Assembly (NCBI GenBank): GCA_002176905.1
Contig: MSYE01000237.1
Location: forward strand, 1-59,575
Length of the DNA: 59,575 nucleotides
Direction of reading: 5' to 3'
From: a bacterium F11
GTDB lineage: Bacteria > Elusimicrobiota > Elusimicrobia > F11
Positions 1-10,974 of the stretch are shown here, in pieces. The translations under genes were made by a program, and so were the position numbers. Numbering within the stretch: the first letter of the stretch is position 1; each line of letters starts with the position of its first letter. Below the pieces are notes generated by a model, which saw only the letters and a list, made by a program, of their open reading frames with translations, ran no database searches and was not told where the DNA came from.

Positions 1-1395
1 TTAAAAAGTTACAAACCAGAAGAGCTCTTTGACGAGAATGGCCGATTAAAATCAGAGTTGGCCGAGCTGGCTCCGAAGGGAGATAAGAGGATGGGGGCCA
101 TTCCTCATGCCAACGGCGGGATTCTCCTTAAAGATCTGAGGATGCCGGATTTTAGAGACTATGCCGTGGAAGTCAAACAACCGGGACAAAAGCTGGGAGA
201 GGCGACCAGAGTATTGGGGAATTTTTTGAGGGACATAATGAAATCTAACAAGGAAGCGCGTAACTTCCGCGTCTTTGGTCCCGATGAAACGGCTTCAAAC
301 CGGTTAGGATCCCTATTTGAAGTCACAAATCGAACCTGGCTGGATAAAACCATCCCTGAAGATGATCACTTAAGTCCGGATGGCCGCGTCATGGAAATTT
401 TAAGCGAACATACATGCCAGGGATGGATGGAAGGGTATCTCCTGACGGGCCGTCATGGTTTCTTTTCCTGCTACGAAGCCTTCATTCACATTATTGATTC
501 CATGTTTAACCAACACGCCAAATGGTTAAAAGTCACCCGGAAAGATATCCCCTGGCGAAGACCTATTGCCTCCTTTAATTATTTGTTGACCTCCCATGTA
601 TGGCGACAAGACCACAATGGTTTTAGCCATCAAGACCCGGGATTTATTGACCATGTCATCAACAAAAAAGCCGATATTATTCGCGTATACCTCCCGCCAG
701 ATGCCAATACCCTCCTTTCAGTGGCCGATCATTGTTTGAGGAGCCGTAACTACGTCAATGTGATTGTGGCCGGCAAACAGCCAGCGTTGCAATATTTAAG
801 CATGGATGAGGCCATCAAGCACTGCACAGCGGGTATTGGGATATGGGAATGGGCCAGCAATGATAAGGGGGGTGAACCGGATGTCGTGATGGCGTGTGCG
901 GGAGATATCCCAACCATGGAGACTTTGGCGGCGGTCTCCTTCCTCCGGCAACAAGTGCCGGACCTAAAGATCCGTGTTATTAACGTGGTGGACCTCATGA
1001 CTTTACAATCCCACGAAGAACACCCACATGGTTTGACGGATAAAGAATTTGACACCCTCTTTACGATCGACAAACCCATCATTTTTGCCTATCACGGGTA
1101 CCCGTGGCTCATCCACCGGTTGACTTATCGGCGGACAAACCACAGAAATCTTCATGTTCGGGGATATAAGGAAGAAGGAACGACCTCCACGCCATTTAAT
1201 ATGGTGGTCATGAATGAACTTGATCGGTTTCATCTGGCCGCAGAGGTCATAAACCGGGTTCCCAAACTGGGACCTCTAGCCGCTTATTCTCTGCAAGCCA
1301 TCCGCCATAAATTGATTGAACACAAAGAACATATCAACAAGTATGGGGATGATATTCCTGAAATTCGCGACTGGAAATGGCCCGGGAAAAAATGA
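1..1395 (+). CDS. xfp: Xylulose-5-P/fructose-6-P phosphoketolase, C-terminal part
   Basis: The reading frame is open from base 1, so the gene starts left of the window; 464 residues are visible against about 790-800 in the full family. The enzyme splits xylulose-5-phosphate or fructose-6-phosphate with phosphate into acetyl-phosphate and a triose or tetrose phosphate, using thiamine diphosphate in the cytoplasm. The start of the visible part, around [12 protein letters not shown] and the GAIPHANGG stretch, and the C-terminal region with [14 protein letters not shown] and [15 protein letters not shown], are typical of phosphoketolases. The TTG at base 58 is only an internal codon. The stop overlaps the next ATG (ATGA), coupling it to acetate kinase, which uses its product. 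Family assignment is firm; substrate preference cannot be read. Confidence 0.95.
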   Translation, partial: LKSYKPEELFDENGRLKSELAELAPKGDKRMGAIPHANGGILLKDLRMPDFRDYAVEVKQPGQKLGEATRVLGNFLRDIMKSNKEARNFRVFGPDETASNRLGSLFEVTNRTWLDKTIPEDDHLSPDGRVMEILSEHTCQGWMEGYLLTGRHGFFSCYEAFIHIIDSMFNQHAKWLKVTRKDIPWRRPIASFNYLLTSHVWRQDHNGFSHQDPGFIDHVINKKADIIRVYLPPDANTLLSVADHCLRSRNYVNVIVAGKQPALQYLSMDEAIKHCTAGIGIWEWASNDKGGEPDVVMACAGDIPTMETLAAVSFLRQQVPDLKIRVINVVDLMTLQSHEEHPHGLTDKEFDTLFTIDKPIIFAYHGYPWLIHRLTYRRTNHRNLHVRGYKEEGTTSTPFNMVVMNELDRFHLAAEVINRVPKLGPLAAYSLQAIRHKLIEHKEHINKYGDDIPEIRDWKWPGKK

Positions 1396-2579
1396 GGCAT
1401 GCTATCGAAAAGCCAAGCCCCATCCTGTGTTTAAATAGTGGTTCTTCATCCTTAAAGTTTTCTCTCTATCTTGTTGGATCCGAAACAGAAAAACTTCTTG
1501 CGACAGGCACTGTAGAGAGAATCGGCTCAAAAAATTCCTCCCTTCAAATTAGCGATCCCAAAGGAAAACGGTCGCTGGCCAAATCACTCAGGTGTCCCAA
1601 TCATAAATCTGCGGTTCGAATAGCATTCGAAGCCATAACTAACCTCAGTCTTCCTCAACCGGTTGCAATCGGTCACCGCATTGTTCACGGCGGCCCCAAG
1701 TATTCATCCCCTGAATTGGTCACACCCTCCCTATTAAAAACCTTGAATAAATTGGTGTCCCTCGCACCTTTGCATCTTCCATCGGGATTATTAGGGATAG
1801 ATTCCGTGAAAGGCCGTTTTCCTAAGCTGCCTCAAGTGGCCTGTTTTGATACGGCATTCCATAGACATATGCCGCAGGTGTCTCAAAAACTCCCACTTCC
1901 GCGAAGATTATGGGATCACCACTTACGCCGATATGGTTTCCACGGTCTTTCTTATGAATATGTAGTCTCAAAACTTGGCAAGAGACTGAAGGGGAGATCT
2001 ATCATTGCTCATTTAGGAAATGGAGCGAGCATGGTTGCCCTATTGAATGGAAAGCCAATCGATACGACGATGGGATTGACCCCTGCCGGCGGGTTTATGA
2101 TGGGTACCCGTAGCGGTGACATTGATCCGGGTATCCTCACTTATTTACTTAAGCAGAAACGTTTTAGTGTCGACGGTATCGATCGACTCATCAATTATGA
2201 ATCTGGACTCCGAGGGGTATCAAACAAAACACATGATATGAAAACGTTGCTGGATAGAAGGGCCAAAGACTCAAAAGCTGACTTTGCGATTAAAATGTTT
2301 TGTCATCATGTTCGTAAAACAATCGGGGCTCTCAGTGCTGTTCTAGGAGGCCTTGATTCCCTCATCTTTACCGGGGGTATCGGGGAAAGGGCCATAGCCA
2401 TACGTAAAGAGATCTGCGAAAAGTTAGGATATCTCGGAGTGAGGCTAGATCCCAAGAAAAACAAGGTTCATGCTGAAATGATCAGCTCAACAAAAAGCCA
2501 ATGCCGAGTTTTCATCATCCCTACCAAAGAAGATCTTGTCATCACGCGTCACACATACAATGTTTTGCAGAAGCAATAG
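1392..2579 (+). CDS. ackA: Acetate kinase
   Basis: Converts acetyl-phosphate and ADP to acetate and ATP. The N-terminal phosphate-binding signature [12 protein letters not shown], the [10 protein letters not shown] segment, HLGNGAS, the [11 protein letters not shown] loop and the FTGGIGERA motif are all present. About 395 residues from the ATG at 1392, which is the usual family length. An in-frame ATG at 1377 would add five residues, but 1392 overlaps the phosphoketolase stop as ATGA and fits translational coupling. With the upstream phosphoketolase this gives the energy-yielding branch of the phosphoketolase pathway: sugar phosphate to acetyl-phosphate to acetate plus ATP. Confidence 0.95.
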   Translation: MRHAIEKPSPILCLNSGSSSLKFSLYLVGSETEKLLATGTVERIGSKNSSLQISDPKGKRSLAKSLRCPNHKSAVRIAFEAITNLSLPQPVAIGHRIVHGGPKYSSPELVTPSLLKTLNKLVSLAPLHLPSGLLGIDSVKGRFPKLPQVACFDTAFHRHMPQVSQKLPLPRRLWDHHLRRYGFHGLSYEYVVSKLGKRLKGRSIIAHLGNGASMVALLNGKPIDTTMGLTPAGGFMMGTRSGDIDPGILTYLLKQKRFSVDGIDRLINYESGLRGVSNKTHDMKTLLDRRAKDSKADFAIKMFCHHVRKTIGALSAVLGGLDSLIFTGGIGERAIAIRKEICEKLGYLGVRLDPKKNKVHAEMISSTKSQCRVFIIPTKEDLVITRHTYNVLQKQ

Positions 2580-2582
2580 CCA

Positions 2583-3446
2583 TCATAAATCAAAATAGAT
2601 GCCCATCCCGAGATATGAAATCCGGTCTGTGTAAAATTGTCCATGTGGGGCATGACCTTTATATATTTCAATTAAAATGCGCAGTTTCCTCTGGCATGGT
2701 TTGAGGCGAACATATTCAAGTCCTATAACGAAACTGGCATTTACCGACCATTCATGTTCCTCATAACATTTTAGGTCCAACCCTGCGATTGGTTTCCCTG
2801 ATCCTAAGATACGCCTTTTGCCTCGCCATTCCAAACCGCCATGGATCATCGCTGGATCTAAGTTGCTTGGTTCTTTTTGGAGCAGATACTCCCCACCAGC
2901 ATAACCTCTCCATGCACCGATATCTTTGGATAGGGTGGTATCAACAGACTCATAACTTAAATTTACTCGTTCAGGTTTTGTATTGATCAGGAATTCATCA
3001 CCCAAATGAGAACTCTGGTGATAAAGTCTAACTCGAAAAGAAAATGTCTCGTGGCGAAACGTGAAGGGGAATCCAATGGTATAGTCGGCATTCACCAGGT
3101 CTTTTGATGCCGTTTCCATATTGAATTGAGCAAAAAGGGCCCCATCAATACCGACCTGAAACGCTTTGTCTGCTAATTTGTCTTCCCACCGCATAAAACC
3201 AAAACTTTCCCCGTACCCCACGGCGGCGGCCCAAACATTGGCAATCGGAGTATTATATTTGCGGAAACTGATAAAAGACTGGGGTTGTTTAGGATCTGCA
3301 ATGAGCGGTGTAAACAGCTCACCAATGGGCATGAAAATCTTCTCTCTTGTCTGTTCACCAGCTCCCGTCTCTTGCGCTTGCCCAAAAGAAGTAAAAAGAA
3401 TGATAACCAGGGAACCACGAATTATGAGATTTTTTAAACCAAACAC
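2583..3446 (-). CDS. DUF1207 family secreted envelope protein
   Basis: About 287 residues from a GTG at 3446, which has a GGAG six bases upstream and sits just after the stop of the ATPase gene. An ATG at 3482 would give 299 residues but overlaps that gene by 34 bases. The N-terminus is a signal peptide (LIIRGSLVIILFTSFGQAQ). The rest alternates short polar and aromatic strands and ends in YLGMGIYFDL with a terminal hydrophobic/aromatic pattern, as expected of an outer-membrane beta-barrel. The GHAPHGQFY segment near the end matches what I know of DUF1207 proteins, whose function is unknown. Convergent with ackA, only three bases apart. Domain call moderately sure, role unknown. Confidence 0.7.
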   Translation of the reverse strand: MFGLKNLIIRGSLVIILFTSFGQAQETGAGEQTREKIFMPIGELFTPLIADPKQPQSFISFRKYNTPIANVWAAAVGYGESFGFMRWEDKLADKAFQVGIDGALFAQFNMETASKDLVNADYTIGFPFTFRHETFSFRVRLYHQSSHLGDEFLINTKPERVNLSYESVDTTLSKDIGAWRGYAGGEYLLQKEPSNLDPAMIHGGLEWRGKRRILGSGKPIAGLDLKCYEEHEWSVNASFVIGLEYVRLKPCQRKLRILIEIYKGHAPHGQFYTDRISYLGMGIYFDL

Positions 3447-3448
3447 GC

Positions 3449-6169
3449 TCAACTCCAGGCTTGGACTTTCCTTCGAACCCATTTCTCAAATCCCACAACA
3501 AAATAAACGGTTAAGCCGACTCCTATAATCCCGGTCCAAGAAGGCAAACCAATGGGGGCACTGTGGAATAAGGTATTCATAAGGGGATTATAGGTGTACA
3601 AAATTTGTAGAAGAGCCATTCCAAGAACGCCCCAGATTAACCATTTGTTTGACCAAAATCCCAGTGCAAATGCGGTTCGGGTTAAAGACCGGCAATTAAA
3701 AAGGTAGAAAAGTTCGCCAAAGACCAAGATATTGACGGCCACCGTCCTTGCTTTTTCTTCACTTACTCCTTCTGATAACTGCCACTTAAACAATAAAAAG
3801 GCACCTGTTACTAACACAGCACTCACCAGAAAGATACGGCAGATCAGGGGCCTTGTTAGGATGGGACTTTTGGGATCACGGGGACGTCTTTTCATTATCC
3901 CCAACTCCCTTGGTTCAAAAGCCAGCATCAAGCCAAGCAAAACCGCTGTCGTCATATTGACCCACAGAATTTGGACGGGAAGGATGGGTAAGGTCACCCC
4001 AAGGAAAACGGCCACCAAAATAACAAGGCCCTCCGCCAGATTTGTGGGAAGAGTCCAGGTAATGAATTTAATGAGATTGTCAAAAACACCGCGTCCTTCT
4101 TCGACGGCTGCTTCGATGGAGGCGAAGTTATCATCTGTTAAAACCATATCCGCTGCTTCCTTTGCCACCTCCGTCCCGGTTATTCCCATCGCCACACCAA
4201 TATTAGCTTGACGCAGGGCGGGGGCATCATTAACGCCATCGCCTGTCATCGCGACAACATGCTCATGGGTCTGATGAGCTTCAACCAGACGAAGTTTTTG
4301 CTCTGGGGCCACTCTCGCAAACACAACAGTCTTTCTTGACTGCTCTGTCAATTGGGCATCGGATAAATCGGAAATGGTTTTCCCCGTCATGGCAATTTGA
4401 TTGGGATCGATACCGTTTTGCTGATCAAGTCCTAACTTTTTGGCGATGGCGGAAGCTGTTCCTGCATGATCACCTGTAATCATTTTGACAAGGACACCAG
4501 CCCCCTTACAGGCCTCCACCGCTTTAATGGCTTCATTGCGGGGAGGATCGATCATGCCTTGAAGTCCAAGAAATACCAAACCCTTCGTCACATCCCTATG
4601 TTGCACTGATGTGGCGTCTTTGGGCATTTCTCCCTTGGCAAATGCTAGGACTCTTAAACCCTTAGAGGCCATTTCCTCCACCCCAACCCGCACTTTTTCC
4701 ATGTCTAGACCGATTGAGGTTCCTTCGTTGTCCGTAGCTTTTTCACATTTAGAAAGAATGCTTTCGACAGATCCCTTCACAAAAACCAAATTCGACTGCC
4801 CTTCTTTCTGTCTATGGAGGGTTGCCATATATTGATGTTGGGATTCAAATGGAACAGAATCAACCCTGGGGAAATCTTTATGAACCGATTCGTAAGAAAA
4901 ACCGGCTTTCAGAGCCGATGTGATAAGGGCGCCTTCAGTTGGATCTCCCTCAATCTTCCATTTATCCCCACCCTTAATAAGTCGTGAGTCATTACATAAC
5001 AATCCAGCCAGCAGACATTCTTGTAAGGCACGATCTGACAATGGATCTGCAACAGAGGAAGTTCCTTTTTCGAATGAACCATCAGGTGCATAGCCAATCC
5101 CCTTAACAGAATATTGGTTGTTCGCAGCGATGACTTCCTGGACTGTCATTTGATTCTGGGTAAGAGTTCCGGTTTTATCGGAGCAGATAACGGTTGTGCT
5201 TCCTAACGTTTCCACAGCGGGAAGCTTCCGTATAATGGCATGACGTTTGGCCATTCTTCCAACACCGATGGCCAAAGTAATAGTCATGGCTGCCGGAAGA
5301 CCCTCTGGAATGGCTCCAACCGCCAAGGCCACCGAAGCCATAAACATATCGACCCAAGATTGGCCATGGTACAAGCCAACCAGAAAAGTCAGGCCCGCCA
5401 ATCCTAAAATGATATAGAGCAAGATGCCGCTAAAATGAGCTATCTTCTTCGTTAAAGGAGTGGCCAAAACGTCAGCGGAGGCAATAAGCTCTGATATCCG
5501 TCCAATCTCGGTTTGATCTCCTGTTGCGATAACGACGCCGGTTCCCGTTCCATAGGTGACAAGAGAGGATGAATAAGCCATGTTTTTCCTGTCAGCCAGC
5601 ATGGTTTTAGGCTCCAAAATATCCATGGTTTTTTGGACTGGAACCGATTCCCCAGTCAAAGCTGACTCGTCAATCTGAAGTTCACGGACACGGAGCAATC
5701 GAAGGTCTGCCGGCACCTTATCTCCCGATTGGAGAAAAATGATATCTCCCGGCACAAGTTCCGTCGAAGAAATTCTTTTTTTCTCGCCTCCCCTTAAGAC
5801 CGTCGCATCACTTTTCATTGTTTTGGCCAAGGCTTCTATGGCAGCAAGCGCTTTCGATTCCTGAATGTATCCGATGAAGGCATTAACGAGAACCACGCCA
5901 AGAATAACACCTGAATCGACCCATTCGTGTAAGAAGGCTGTAACCAAGCCTGCGACGAGGAGAATATAAACGAGAGGTTGGTTGAATTGGACAATAAACC
6001 GTTCAAAAGGCCCCTTTCCTTTTTTAGGAGTTAATATATTATGCCCAAATTTTTGGAGTCTATGGTCAACCTCAAATTGATCGACCCCTTTCTCCTCATT
6101 GGTATCTAGAAGGGCTAACACCTCTGGAGATGGGAGATGGTGCCAATGTTTGCTTAATAGTGATTGCAT
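3449..6169 (-). CDS. P2-type cation-transporting ATPase
   Basis: A 906-residue P-type ATPase of the inner membrane. In order: an N-terminal cation-ATPase domain, the LTGES actuator motif (about residues 171-175), the PEGLP ion-binding turn in M4 (288-292), the phosphorylated aspartate in DKTGTLT (D331), an N-domain, the hinge GDGVNDAPAL, then a C-terminal group of six helices starting near LPTNLAEGLVILVAVFLG. PEGLP and the C-terminal helices place it with Ca2+/Na+/Mg2+-type P2 pumps and not heavy-metal pumps. The exact cation cannot be read. The next gene (DUF1207) follows directly and is probably co-transcribed. Divergent from corA, another cation carrier, across a 225 bp gap. Confidence 0.92.
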   Translation of the reverse strand: MQSLLSKHWHHLPSPEVLALLDTNEEKGVDQFEVDHRLQKFGHNILTPKKGKGPFERFIVQFNQPLVYILLVAGLVTAFLHEWVDSGVILGVVLVNAFIGYIQESKALAAIEALAKTMKSDATVLRGGEKKRISSTELVPGDIIFLQSGDKVPADLRLLRVRELQIDESALTGESVPVQKTMDILEPKTMLADRKNMAYSSSLVTYGTGTGVVIATGDQTEIGRISELIASADVLATPLTKKIAHFSGILLYIILGLAGLTFLVGLYHGQSWVDMFMASVALAVGAIPEGLPAAMTITLAIGVGRMAKRHAIIRKLPAVETLGSTTVICSDKTGTLTQNQMTVQEVIAANNQYSVKGIGYAPDGSFEKGTSSVADPLSDRALQECLLAGLLCNDSRLIKGGDKWKIEGDPTEGALITSALKAGFSYESVHKDFPRVDSVPFESQHQYMATLHRQKEGQSNLVFVKGSVESILSKCEKATDNEGTSIGLDMEKVRVGVEEMASKGLRVLAFAKGEMPKDATSVQHRDVTKGLVFLGLQGMIDPPRNEAIKAVEACKGAGVLVKMITGDHAGTASAIAKKLGLDQQNGIDPNQIAMTGKTISDLSDAQLTEQSRKTVVFARVAPEQKLRLVEAHQTHEHVVAMTGDGVNDAPALRQANIGVAMGITGTEVAKEAADMVLTDDNFASIEAAVEEGRGVFDNLIKFITWTLPTNLAEGLVILVAVFLGVTLPILPVQILWVNMTTAVLLGLMLAFEPRELGIMKRRPRDPKSPILTRPLICRIFLVSAVLVTGAFLLFKWQLSEGVSEEKARTVAVNILVFGELFYLFNCRSLTRTAFALGFWSNKWLIWGVLGMALLQILYTYNPLMNTLFHSAPIGLPSWTGIIGVGLTVYFVVGFEKWVRRKVQAWS

Positions 6170-6394
6170 GTTTGAACCTGAAAATTAGCCGCTAAATTTA
6201 CAGAAGATATAGGGAAAGTTTAAAATTCCTTCTCCCGCGATTATGAGATAATAAAGGATTATGATCAAAGCTTATTCCTCATTTACTGCTTTTATTTTAC
6301 GGGATACGTCCATCAGAATATTACCGCGCTATGCCATCAACCGCATTGGCAAATTATAAAAATTGAAAATATCACAATTAGAGAGGTTCACATC

Positions 6395-7465
6395 ATGGAA
6401 AAGTTAATGAAAAAAGGCTCTAAGAAACAACTGGGGCTGGCTCCTGGAACATTGATTCATGTCGGCGAACAAAAGATGGGAAAGACCCAAATAACCTTGC
6501 TTGATTTTGAGTCTTCGGGTTTGACGGAAAAGAAGATAGCCTCTCTTGAAGAGGCTATCCCCATTAAAGAAAAACCAAACACAACCACCTGGATCAACAT
6601 TGACGGCCTTCATGATCCCAGCCTTGTCCAAATAGCCGGAGACCATATGGGAATCCATCCCCTGGTGTTGGAAGATATTTTAAACACCGGGCAACGTCCC
6701 AAAATGGAAGACCACGAAAGCTACCTGTTCATTACATTAAAGATGTATCAACTGGACGATGCCCAAATCCACCCGGTTGCCGAACAGGTGAGCTTGATCG
6801 TTGGCGAAAACTATATGCTCTCTTTTCAAGAGCGAGAAGGGGATGTTTTTGAAGGGGTTCGAAACCGGTTGCGGGCGGGCAAAACGAAAATCCGGGGCCT
6901 TGGGCCTGACTATTTAATGTATGCCCTCTTAGACGCCGTTGTTGACGGCTATTTCATTATCCTGGAAAAATTGGGGGATCGAATCGAAGTCCTGGAAGAG
7001 GACGTCCTGTCATCCCCCTCTCCCGAAACCATGAAAGCCATTCATCAAATGAAAAGAGAAACCATTTTACTGAGAAAGGCGATCTGGCCATTGCGAGAAG
7101 TGGTCAACAATCTCAACCGATCCGATACAAAACTCATTGGGGACCATACACGGCTCTATCTAAAAGATCTCTACGATCACACAATCCAAGTAATGGACAC
7201 CATTGAGTCTTTCCGGGATGTCTTAGCAGGACTTCTGGACATTTACCTTTCGAGCGTGAGCAATAGGATGAACAATGTGATGAAGGTTTTAACCATTTTC
7301 GCCACCATATTCATGCCTTTAACATTTATTGCCGGTATCTATGGAATGAATTTTGAAACCATGCCGGAACTTCATTGGAAATGGGGATATCCCATCATTC
7401 TTCTCATCATGTTTGGAATGGGAATCGGGATGTGGCGTTTCTTCAAAAAAAGAGGTTGGTTATGA
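6395..7465 (+). CDS. corA: CorA-type magnesium/cobalt transporter
   Basis: A 356-residue CorA family channel for Mg2+ (or Co2+). A long cytoplasmic N-terminal domain is followed by two C-terminal helices. The selectivity motif GMN is in [12 protein letters not shown] at residues 317-319, between the helices, and the protein ends in a basic tail (FFKKRGWL), as usual. A GAGAGG ribosome site lies 8 bases before the ATG at 6395. Its stop overlaps the start of the glucan phosphorylase gene (ATGA), so the two are translationally coupled, an unusual partner for corA. The second Mg2+ carrier of the window is MgtE at 45.3 kb. Confidence 0.95.
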   Translation: MEKLMKKGSKKQLGLAPGTLIHVGEQKMGKTQITLLDFESSGLTEKKIASLEEAIPIKEKPNTTTWINIDGLHDPSLVQIAGDHMGIHPLVLEDILNTGQRPKMEDHESYLFITLKMYQLDDAQIHPVAEQVSLIVGENYMLSFQEREGDVFEGVRNRLRAGKTKIRGLGPDYLMYALLDAVVDGYFIILEKLGDRIEVLEEDVLSSPSPETMKAIHQMKRETILLRKAIWPLREVVNNLNRSDTKLIGDHTRLYLKDLYDHTIQVMDTIESFRDVLAGLLDIYLSSVSNRMNNVMKVLTIFATIFMPLTFIAGIYGMNFETMPELHWKWGYPIILLIMFGMGIGMWRFFKKRGWL

Positions 7466-9141
7466 TCGCATATTTCTCAATGGAAATTGCTTTAGCCCCC
7501 CAAATACCAACGTACAGCGGAGGCCTCGGAATCTTGGCTGGTGATACACTTCGGTCCGCTGCGGATCTATCACTGCCAATGGTTGCCGTTTCTCTTCTCT
7601 ATAAGAAAGGGTATTTTTATCAGCGTCTTTTGCCCGATGGCTGGCAAACCGAAGAACCCGTGGAATGGGTGGTAAAGGATTCCCTCCGGGAATTGCCGTC
7701 GAAGCTGGCGGTTCAAATCGATCATCGAAAAATCCAAATAAAAGCATGGAAATACGAAATCGTTGGAAAAACCAGCGCAAAAGTTCCCGTCTATCTCCTT
7801 GATACCGATCTTCCGGAAAACACTCCCGATGATCGGTCTCTTACCCATTCTCTTTATGGGGGTGACCTAACCTACCGCCTAAATCAAGAAATTATCCTCG
7901 GAATAGGAGGGGTGCGACTTCTGCGCGCTCTTGGTTTGAATGATATCAACCGATTCCACATGAATGAAGGGCATGCGGCTTTCCTCACCTTGGAACTTTT
8001 AGAAGAAGAGAAGAAACGAACGGGATTGATGAAATTTGATCCGAAAAATATTCAAACCGTAAGAGAAAAATGTGTTTTTACGACACATACGCCCGTGCCC
8101 GCCGGTCACGATAAATTCCCCATTGATATGGTTAGCCAGGCATTGGGTTATCCCGCCCTTTGCGATCACAAAGACATTCTTTGCCATGAAGACAAATTTA
8201 ATATGACCTACCTTGCCTTAAACTTAAGCCACTATGTAAATGGGGTCGCAAAAAAACACGGAGAAGTGTCCCGACATATGTTTTCCTCTTATTCCATTGA
8301 TTCGATTACAAACGGAGTCCACGCCTCAACATGGGTTTGCCCGCCCCTCCAGGAACTTTTCAATCGGCATATTCCGGGCTGGGAAGAGGATAATTTCAAT
8401 CTGCGTTATGCGCTCAGTATCCCAAAAAATGAAATATGGGATGCGCACATGGAAGCCAAAAAAAATCTAATTTCATTCGTTAACAAAACGACCAACACGA
8501 GTTTTGATTTAGACGTTTTCACGTTGGGGTTTGCCAGAAGGGCGGCTACCTACAAAAGAGCAGACTTGCTTTTTTTAGATCCAGAACGGTTGTGCCAGAT
8601 TGCTTCAAATGCCGGACCTATTCAAATCCTTTATGCAGGGAAAGCCCATCCTGCCGACCATGGGGGAAAGGAAATCATCAAAAAGATTTTCAAGATGAAA
8701 AATCAGCTTAAATCGAAAATAAAAATCGTCTATTTAGAAAATTATGCCATGGACCTAGGAAAACAGCTGACCTCAGGCGTGGATCTTTGGCTGAATACGC
8801 CGAAGCCTCCACTTGAAGCTTCCGGGACAAGCGGCATGAAAGCGTCTTTAAACGGAATACCCAATTTAAGCGTAATGGATGGCTGGTGGATCGAAGGATG
8901 TATTGAAGGAAAAACAGGATGGGCTATCGGATCTCAAATTCCCTCCGTTGATTATGAGGCAGATACAACCTTGCTAGACGCCCAGTCTCTTTATGAAAAA
9001 CTCGAAAAGACAATCCTCCCCTTATTTTACAAGGACCGAAATGAATATATTGAAATCATGCGACATTCCATCGCTTTAAACGGATCCTTTTTTAACACAC
9101 AACGCATGGTGCAGCAATACGTTTTGAAGGCCTATTTTTAA
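7462..9141 (+). CDS. glgP: Alpha-glucan (glycogen) phosphorylase, short GT35 form
   Basis: About 559 residues. Releases glucose-1-phosphate from alpha-1,4-glucan with phosphate, using pyridoxal phosphate. The ATG at 7462 is chosen because the protein then begins [20 protein letters not shown], the classic start of short phosphorylases; the longer frame to 7375 lies inside corA. Other visible motifs are [29 protein letters not shown], the phosphate/PLP region [15 protein letters not shown], and [14 protein letters not shown] holding the probable PLP lysine. Shorter than E. coli GlgP (about 800) but normal for the bacterial/archaeal short subfamily. Links to glgX, malQ and glgB elsewhere in the window. 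Confidence 0.92.
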   Translation: MIAYFSMEIALAPQIPTYSGGLGILAGDTLRSAADLSLPMVAVSLLYKKGYFYQRLLPDGWQTEEPVEWVVKDSLRELPSKLAVQIDHRKIQIKAWKYEIVGKTSAKVPVYLLDTDLPENTPDDRSLTHSLYGGDLTYRLNQEIILGIGGVRLLRALGLNDINRFHMNEGHAAFLTLELLEEEKKRTGLMKFDPKNIQTVREKCVFTTHTPVPAGHDKFPIDMVSQALGYPALCDHKDILCHEDKFNMTYLALNLSHYVNGVAKKHGEVSRHMFSSYSIDSITNGVHASTWVCPPLQELFNRHIPGWEEDNFNLRYALSIPKNEIWDAHMEAKKNLISFVNKTTNTSFDLDVFTLGFARRAATYKRADLLFLDPERLCQIASNAGPIQILYAGKAHPADHGGKEIIKKIFKMKNQLKSKIKIVYLENYAMDLGKQLTSGVDLWLNTPKPPLEASGTSGMKASLNGIPNLSVMDGWWIEGCIEGKTGWAIGSQIPSVDYEADTTLLDAQSLYEKLEKTILPLFYKDRNEYIEIMRHSIALNGSFFNTQRMVQQYVLKAYF

Positions 9142-9153
9142 TCCGAATATTCT

Positions 9154-10602
9154 ATGGTTTCCTGGCATTTGCAATCCTGGCACATTTTCACCGGATCTGT
9201 AACATTTCTGATTTCGGTTTTTTCCTCCTCTCACGCCATTCTACGAAGGAAGGATCCCAGGGCTGCGCTTTGGTGGATGGCTGTGATTTGGTTCGTTCCC
9301 TTCATTGGGGCAGTCCTGTATTACTTGTTCGGGATAAACCGGATCAAAAGAAAAGCCCGTCGAAAACGGTCTGAAAATAAACCGCCCGTTGATATACCTT
9401 CCCCCCCGAAAGATGGCTCCATTATGTCCAGTGACTTGCCTCGCAATATCCAACATCTTATCGCGCAGGCTCATCTGGTCGACCAAGTTGTCGAAAATCC
9501 CCTTATTAAAGGGAATCGAGTGGTTCCTTTTGTTAATGGCGATGAGGCCTATCCTCAAATGCTAGAGGCGATTGAAAAATCTAAGCAGTCCATAAGCCTT
9601 ATGACCTATCTATTTAAACACGATTGCATCGGCAAAAAATTTATACAAGCCTTGGGACGGGCCGTCACAAGGAAGGTCAAGGTTCGTGTTCTGGTCGACG
9701 GCATGGGATCCGGATTTGAATTTCCGTCAATCCTGAACGCGTTTAAGTCTGCCAAAATCAAAGCCGCTTTTTTTAACCCGACGTTGGCTTTGTGGCGAAT
9801 GTCCTATGTCAATCTGAGAAATCATCGAAAATGCCTCATCATCGACGGGAAAGAAGCTTTTACAGGCGGAATGAATATATTCGAGGGGCACTCCCTTGGT
9901 TTAAACCCTCGTTTCCCGACCCAAGATATTCAATTTAAAATCGAAGGGCCTGTTGCTGCTCAATTACAAGACACCTTTCGAGAGGATTGGTACTTCGCGA
10001 CAAAAGAGTTGATAGAAGGGGACGATTGGTATCCCTCCATAAAGGACCAAGGGACCACCTTGGCCCGCGCTATTAAAGACGGACCCGATGAAAATTTTGA
10101 GAAGTGCCGTTGGGTTATGCTGGGAGCGCTGACCAATGCCGTTAAATCCATAAAAGTTGTTACCCCTTATTTTGTTCCCGATCAAACCCTCATCACCACT
10201 CTTAATCTGGCCGCGATGAGTGGTATCCGAGTTGATATTGTTTTGCCCCAAATTAACAACCAGCTCATGGTCAAATGGGCCAGTATGGCGATGCTTTGGC
10301 AAGTGCTCGAAAAAGGATGCCATGTTTGGATTACGCCGCCCCCGTTTGATCACAGCAAACTTATGGTAGTGGACGGCGGATGGTCTTTTATCGGATCGAC
10401 CAATTGGGACGAGCGAAGCCTTCGTCTCAATTTTGAGCTGAATGTGGAGTGTTACGATGAGGAGCTCGCAAAATCAATCGATCATATTATCGAGGAAAAA
10501 ATCAAGAAGGCGAAACAACTTACCCTGGCGGATGTGGACGGAAGACCCCTTTCGATTAAATTACGCGATGGCGTAGCCCGCCTTTTTTCTCCCCATTTAT
10601 AA
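9154..10602 (+). CDS. cls: Cardiolipin synthase (phospholipase D superfamily)
   Basis: 482 residues. Joins two phosphatidylglycerol molecules (or PG and another phospholipid) to cardiolipin at the inner membrane. The N-terminus has two membrane segments with the family's PLDNc-type region (WWMAVIWFVPFIGAVLYYLFG). Two HKD motifs follow: NHRKCLIIDGKEAFTGG and DHSKLMVVDGGWSFIGSTNW. Both have H, K and D intact, so the enzyme should be active. It starts 12 bases after the phosphorylase stop with no obvious ribosome site, suggesting coupling to the upstream gene. Cardiolipin can matter for osmotic adaptation, which would suit the neighbourhood, but that is inference. Confidence 0.93.
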   Translation: MVSWHLQSWHIFTGSVTFLISVFSSSHAILRRKDPRAALWWMAVIWFVPFIGAVLYYLFGINRIKRKARRKRSENKPPVDIPSPPKDGSIMSSDLPRNIQHLIAQAHLVDQVVENPLIKGNRVVPFVNGDEAYPQMLEAIEKSKQSISLMTYLFKHDCIGKKFIQALGRAVTRKVKVRVLVDGMGSGFEFPSILNAFKSAKIKAAFFNPTLALWRMSYVNLRNHRKCLIIDGKEAFTGGMNIFEGHSLGLNPRFPTQDIQFKIEGPVAAQLQDTFREDWYFATKELIEGDDWYPSIKDQGTTLARAIKDGPDENFEKCRWVMLGALTNAVKSIKVVTPYFVPDQTLITTLNLAAMSGIRVDIVLPQINNQLMVKWASMAMLWQVLEKGCHVWITPPPFDHSKLMVVDGGWSFIGSTNWDERSLRLNFELNVECYDEELAKSIDHIIEEKIKKAKQLTLADVDGRPLSIKLRDGVARLFSPHL

Positions 10603-10665
10603 TCCAATCTAATACCATGACAAGGATTTCAATTTAAATTATCAATCATTGGGAGGTTATATTAT

Positions 10666-10905
10666 ATGGCTGAACCAAAAATAATTCAAAAAGCACCCTA
10701 TGTCCAAGAAATGGAACCGGGTCAATATGCGTGGTGTGCCTGCGGAGAATCCAAGAAACAACCCTTTTGTGATGGGTCACACAAGGGCACCGAATTCAAG
10801 CCCGTTATCATCAAAATTGAAGAGAAGAAAAAAGTTGCCTGGTGTGGTTGTAAGAACTCCCAAAAAACGCCTTTTTGCGATGGAACGCATGCCAAACTGA
10901 AATAG
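10666..10905 (+). CDS. Double CDGSH-type iron-sulfur protein
   Basis: A 79-residue soluble protein with two CDGSH-type [2Fe-2S] binding motifs: CACGESKKQPFCDGSH (about residues 23-38) and CGCKNSQKTPFCDGTH (about 59-74). Each has the C-x-C-(x)n-C-x3-H ligand pattern of the mitoNEET-like family, giving the tandem small-protein form. Role is probably redox or Fe-S related, but no partner is visible. GGGAGG about 11 bases before the ATG is a good ribosome site. Confidence 0.9.
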   Translation: MAEPKIIQKAPYVQEMEPGQYAWCACGESKKQPFCDGSHKGTEFKPVIIKIEEKKKVAWCGCKNSQKTPFCDGTHAKLK

Positions 10906-10974
10906 GAGAGGGCCTATCCCAATTTAATGGCGCCCGAGAAAAGAAAGGGAGTCTTAAAACGAAGACAAGAAATC

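Noticed and set aside
58..60. TTG codon as start of the first gene
   Set aside because: The frame continues upstream to base 1 with phosphoketolase sequence; the apparent start is due to the window edge.
2583..3482. ATG at 3482 as DUF1207 start
   Set aside because: Would overlap the ATPase gene and add residues before the signal peptide; GTG 3446 has a GGAG at correct spacing, so it is preferred.
3732..4211. Plus-strand frame over the P-type ATPase
   Set aside because: Lies fully inside the ATPase gene on the other strand, no ribosome site, low-complexity Ser/Arg-rich product.
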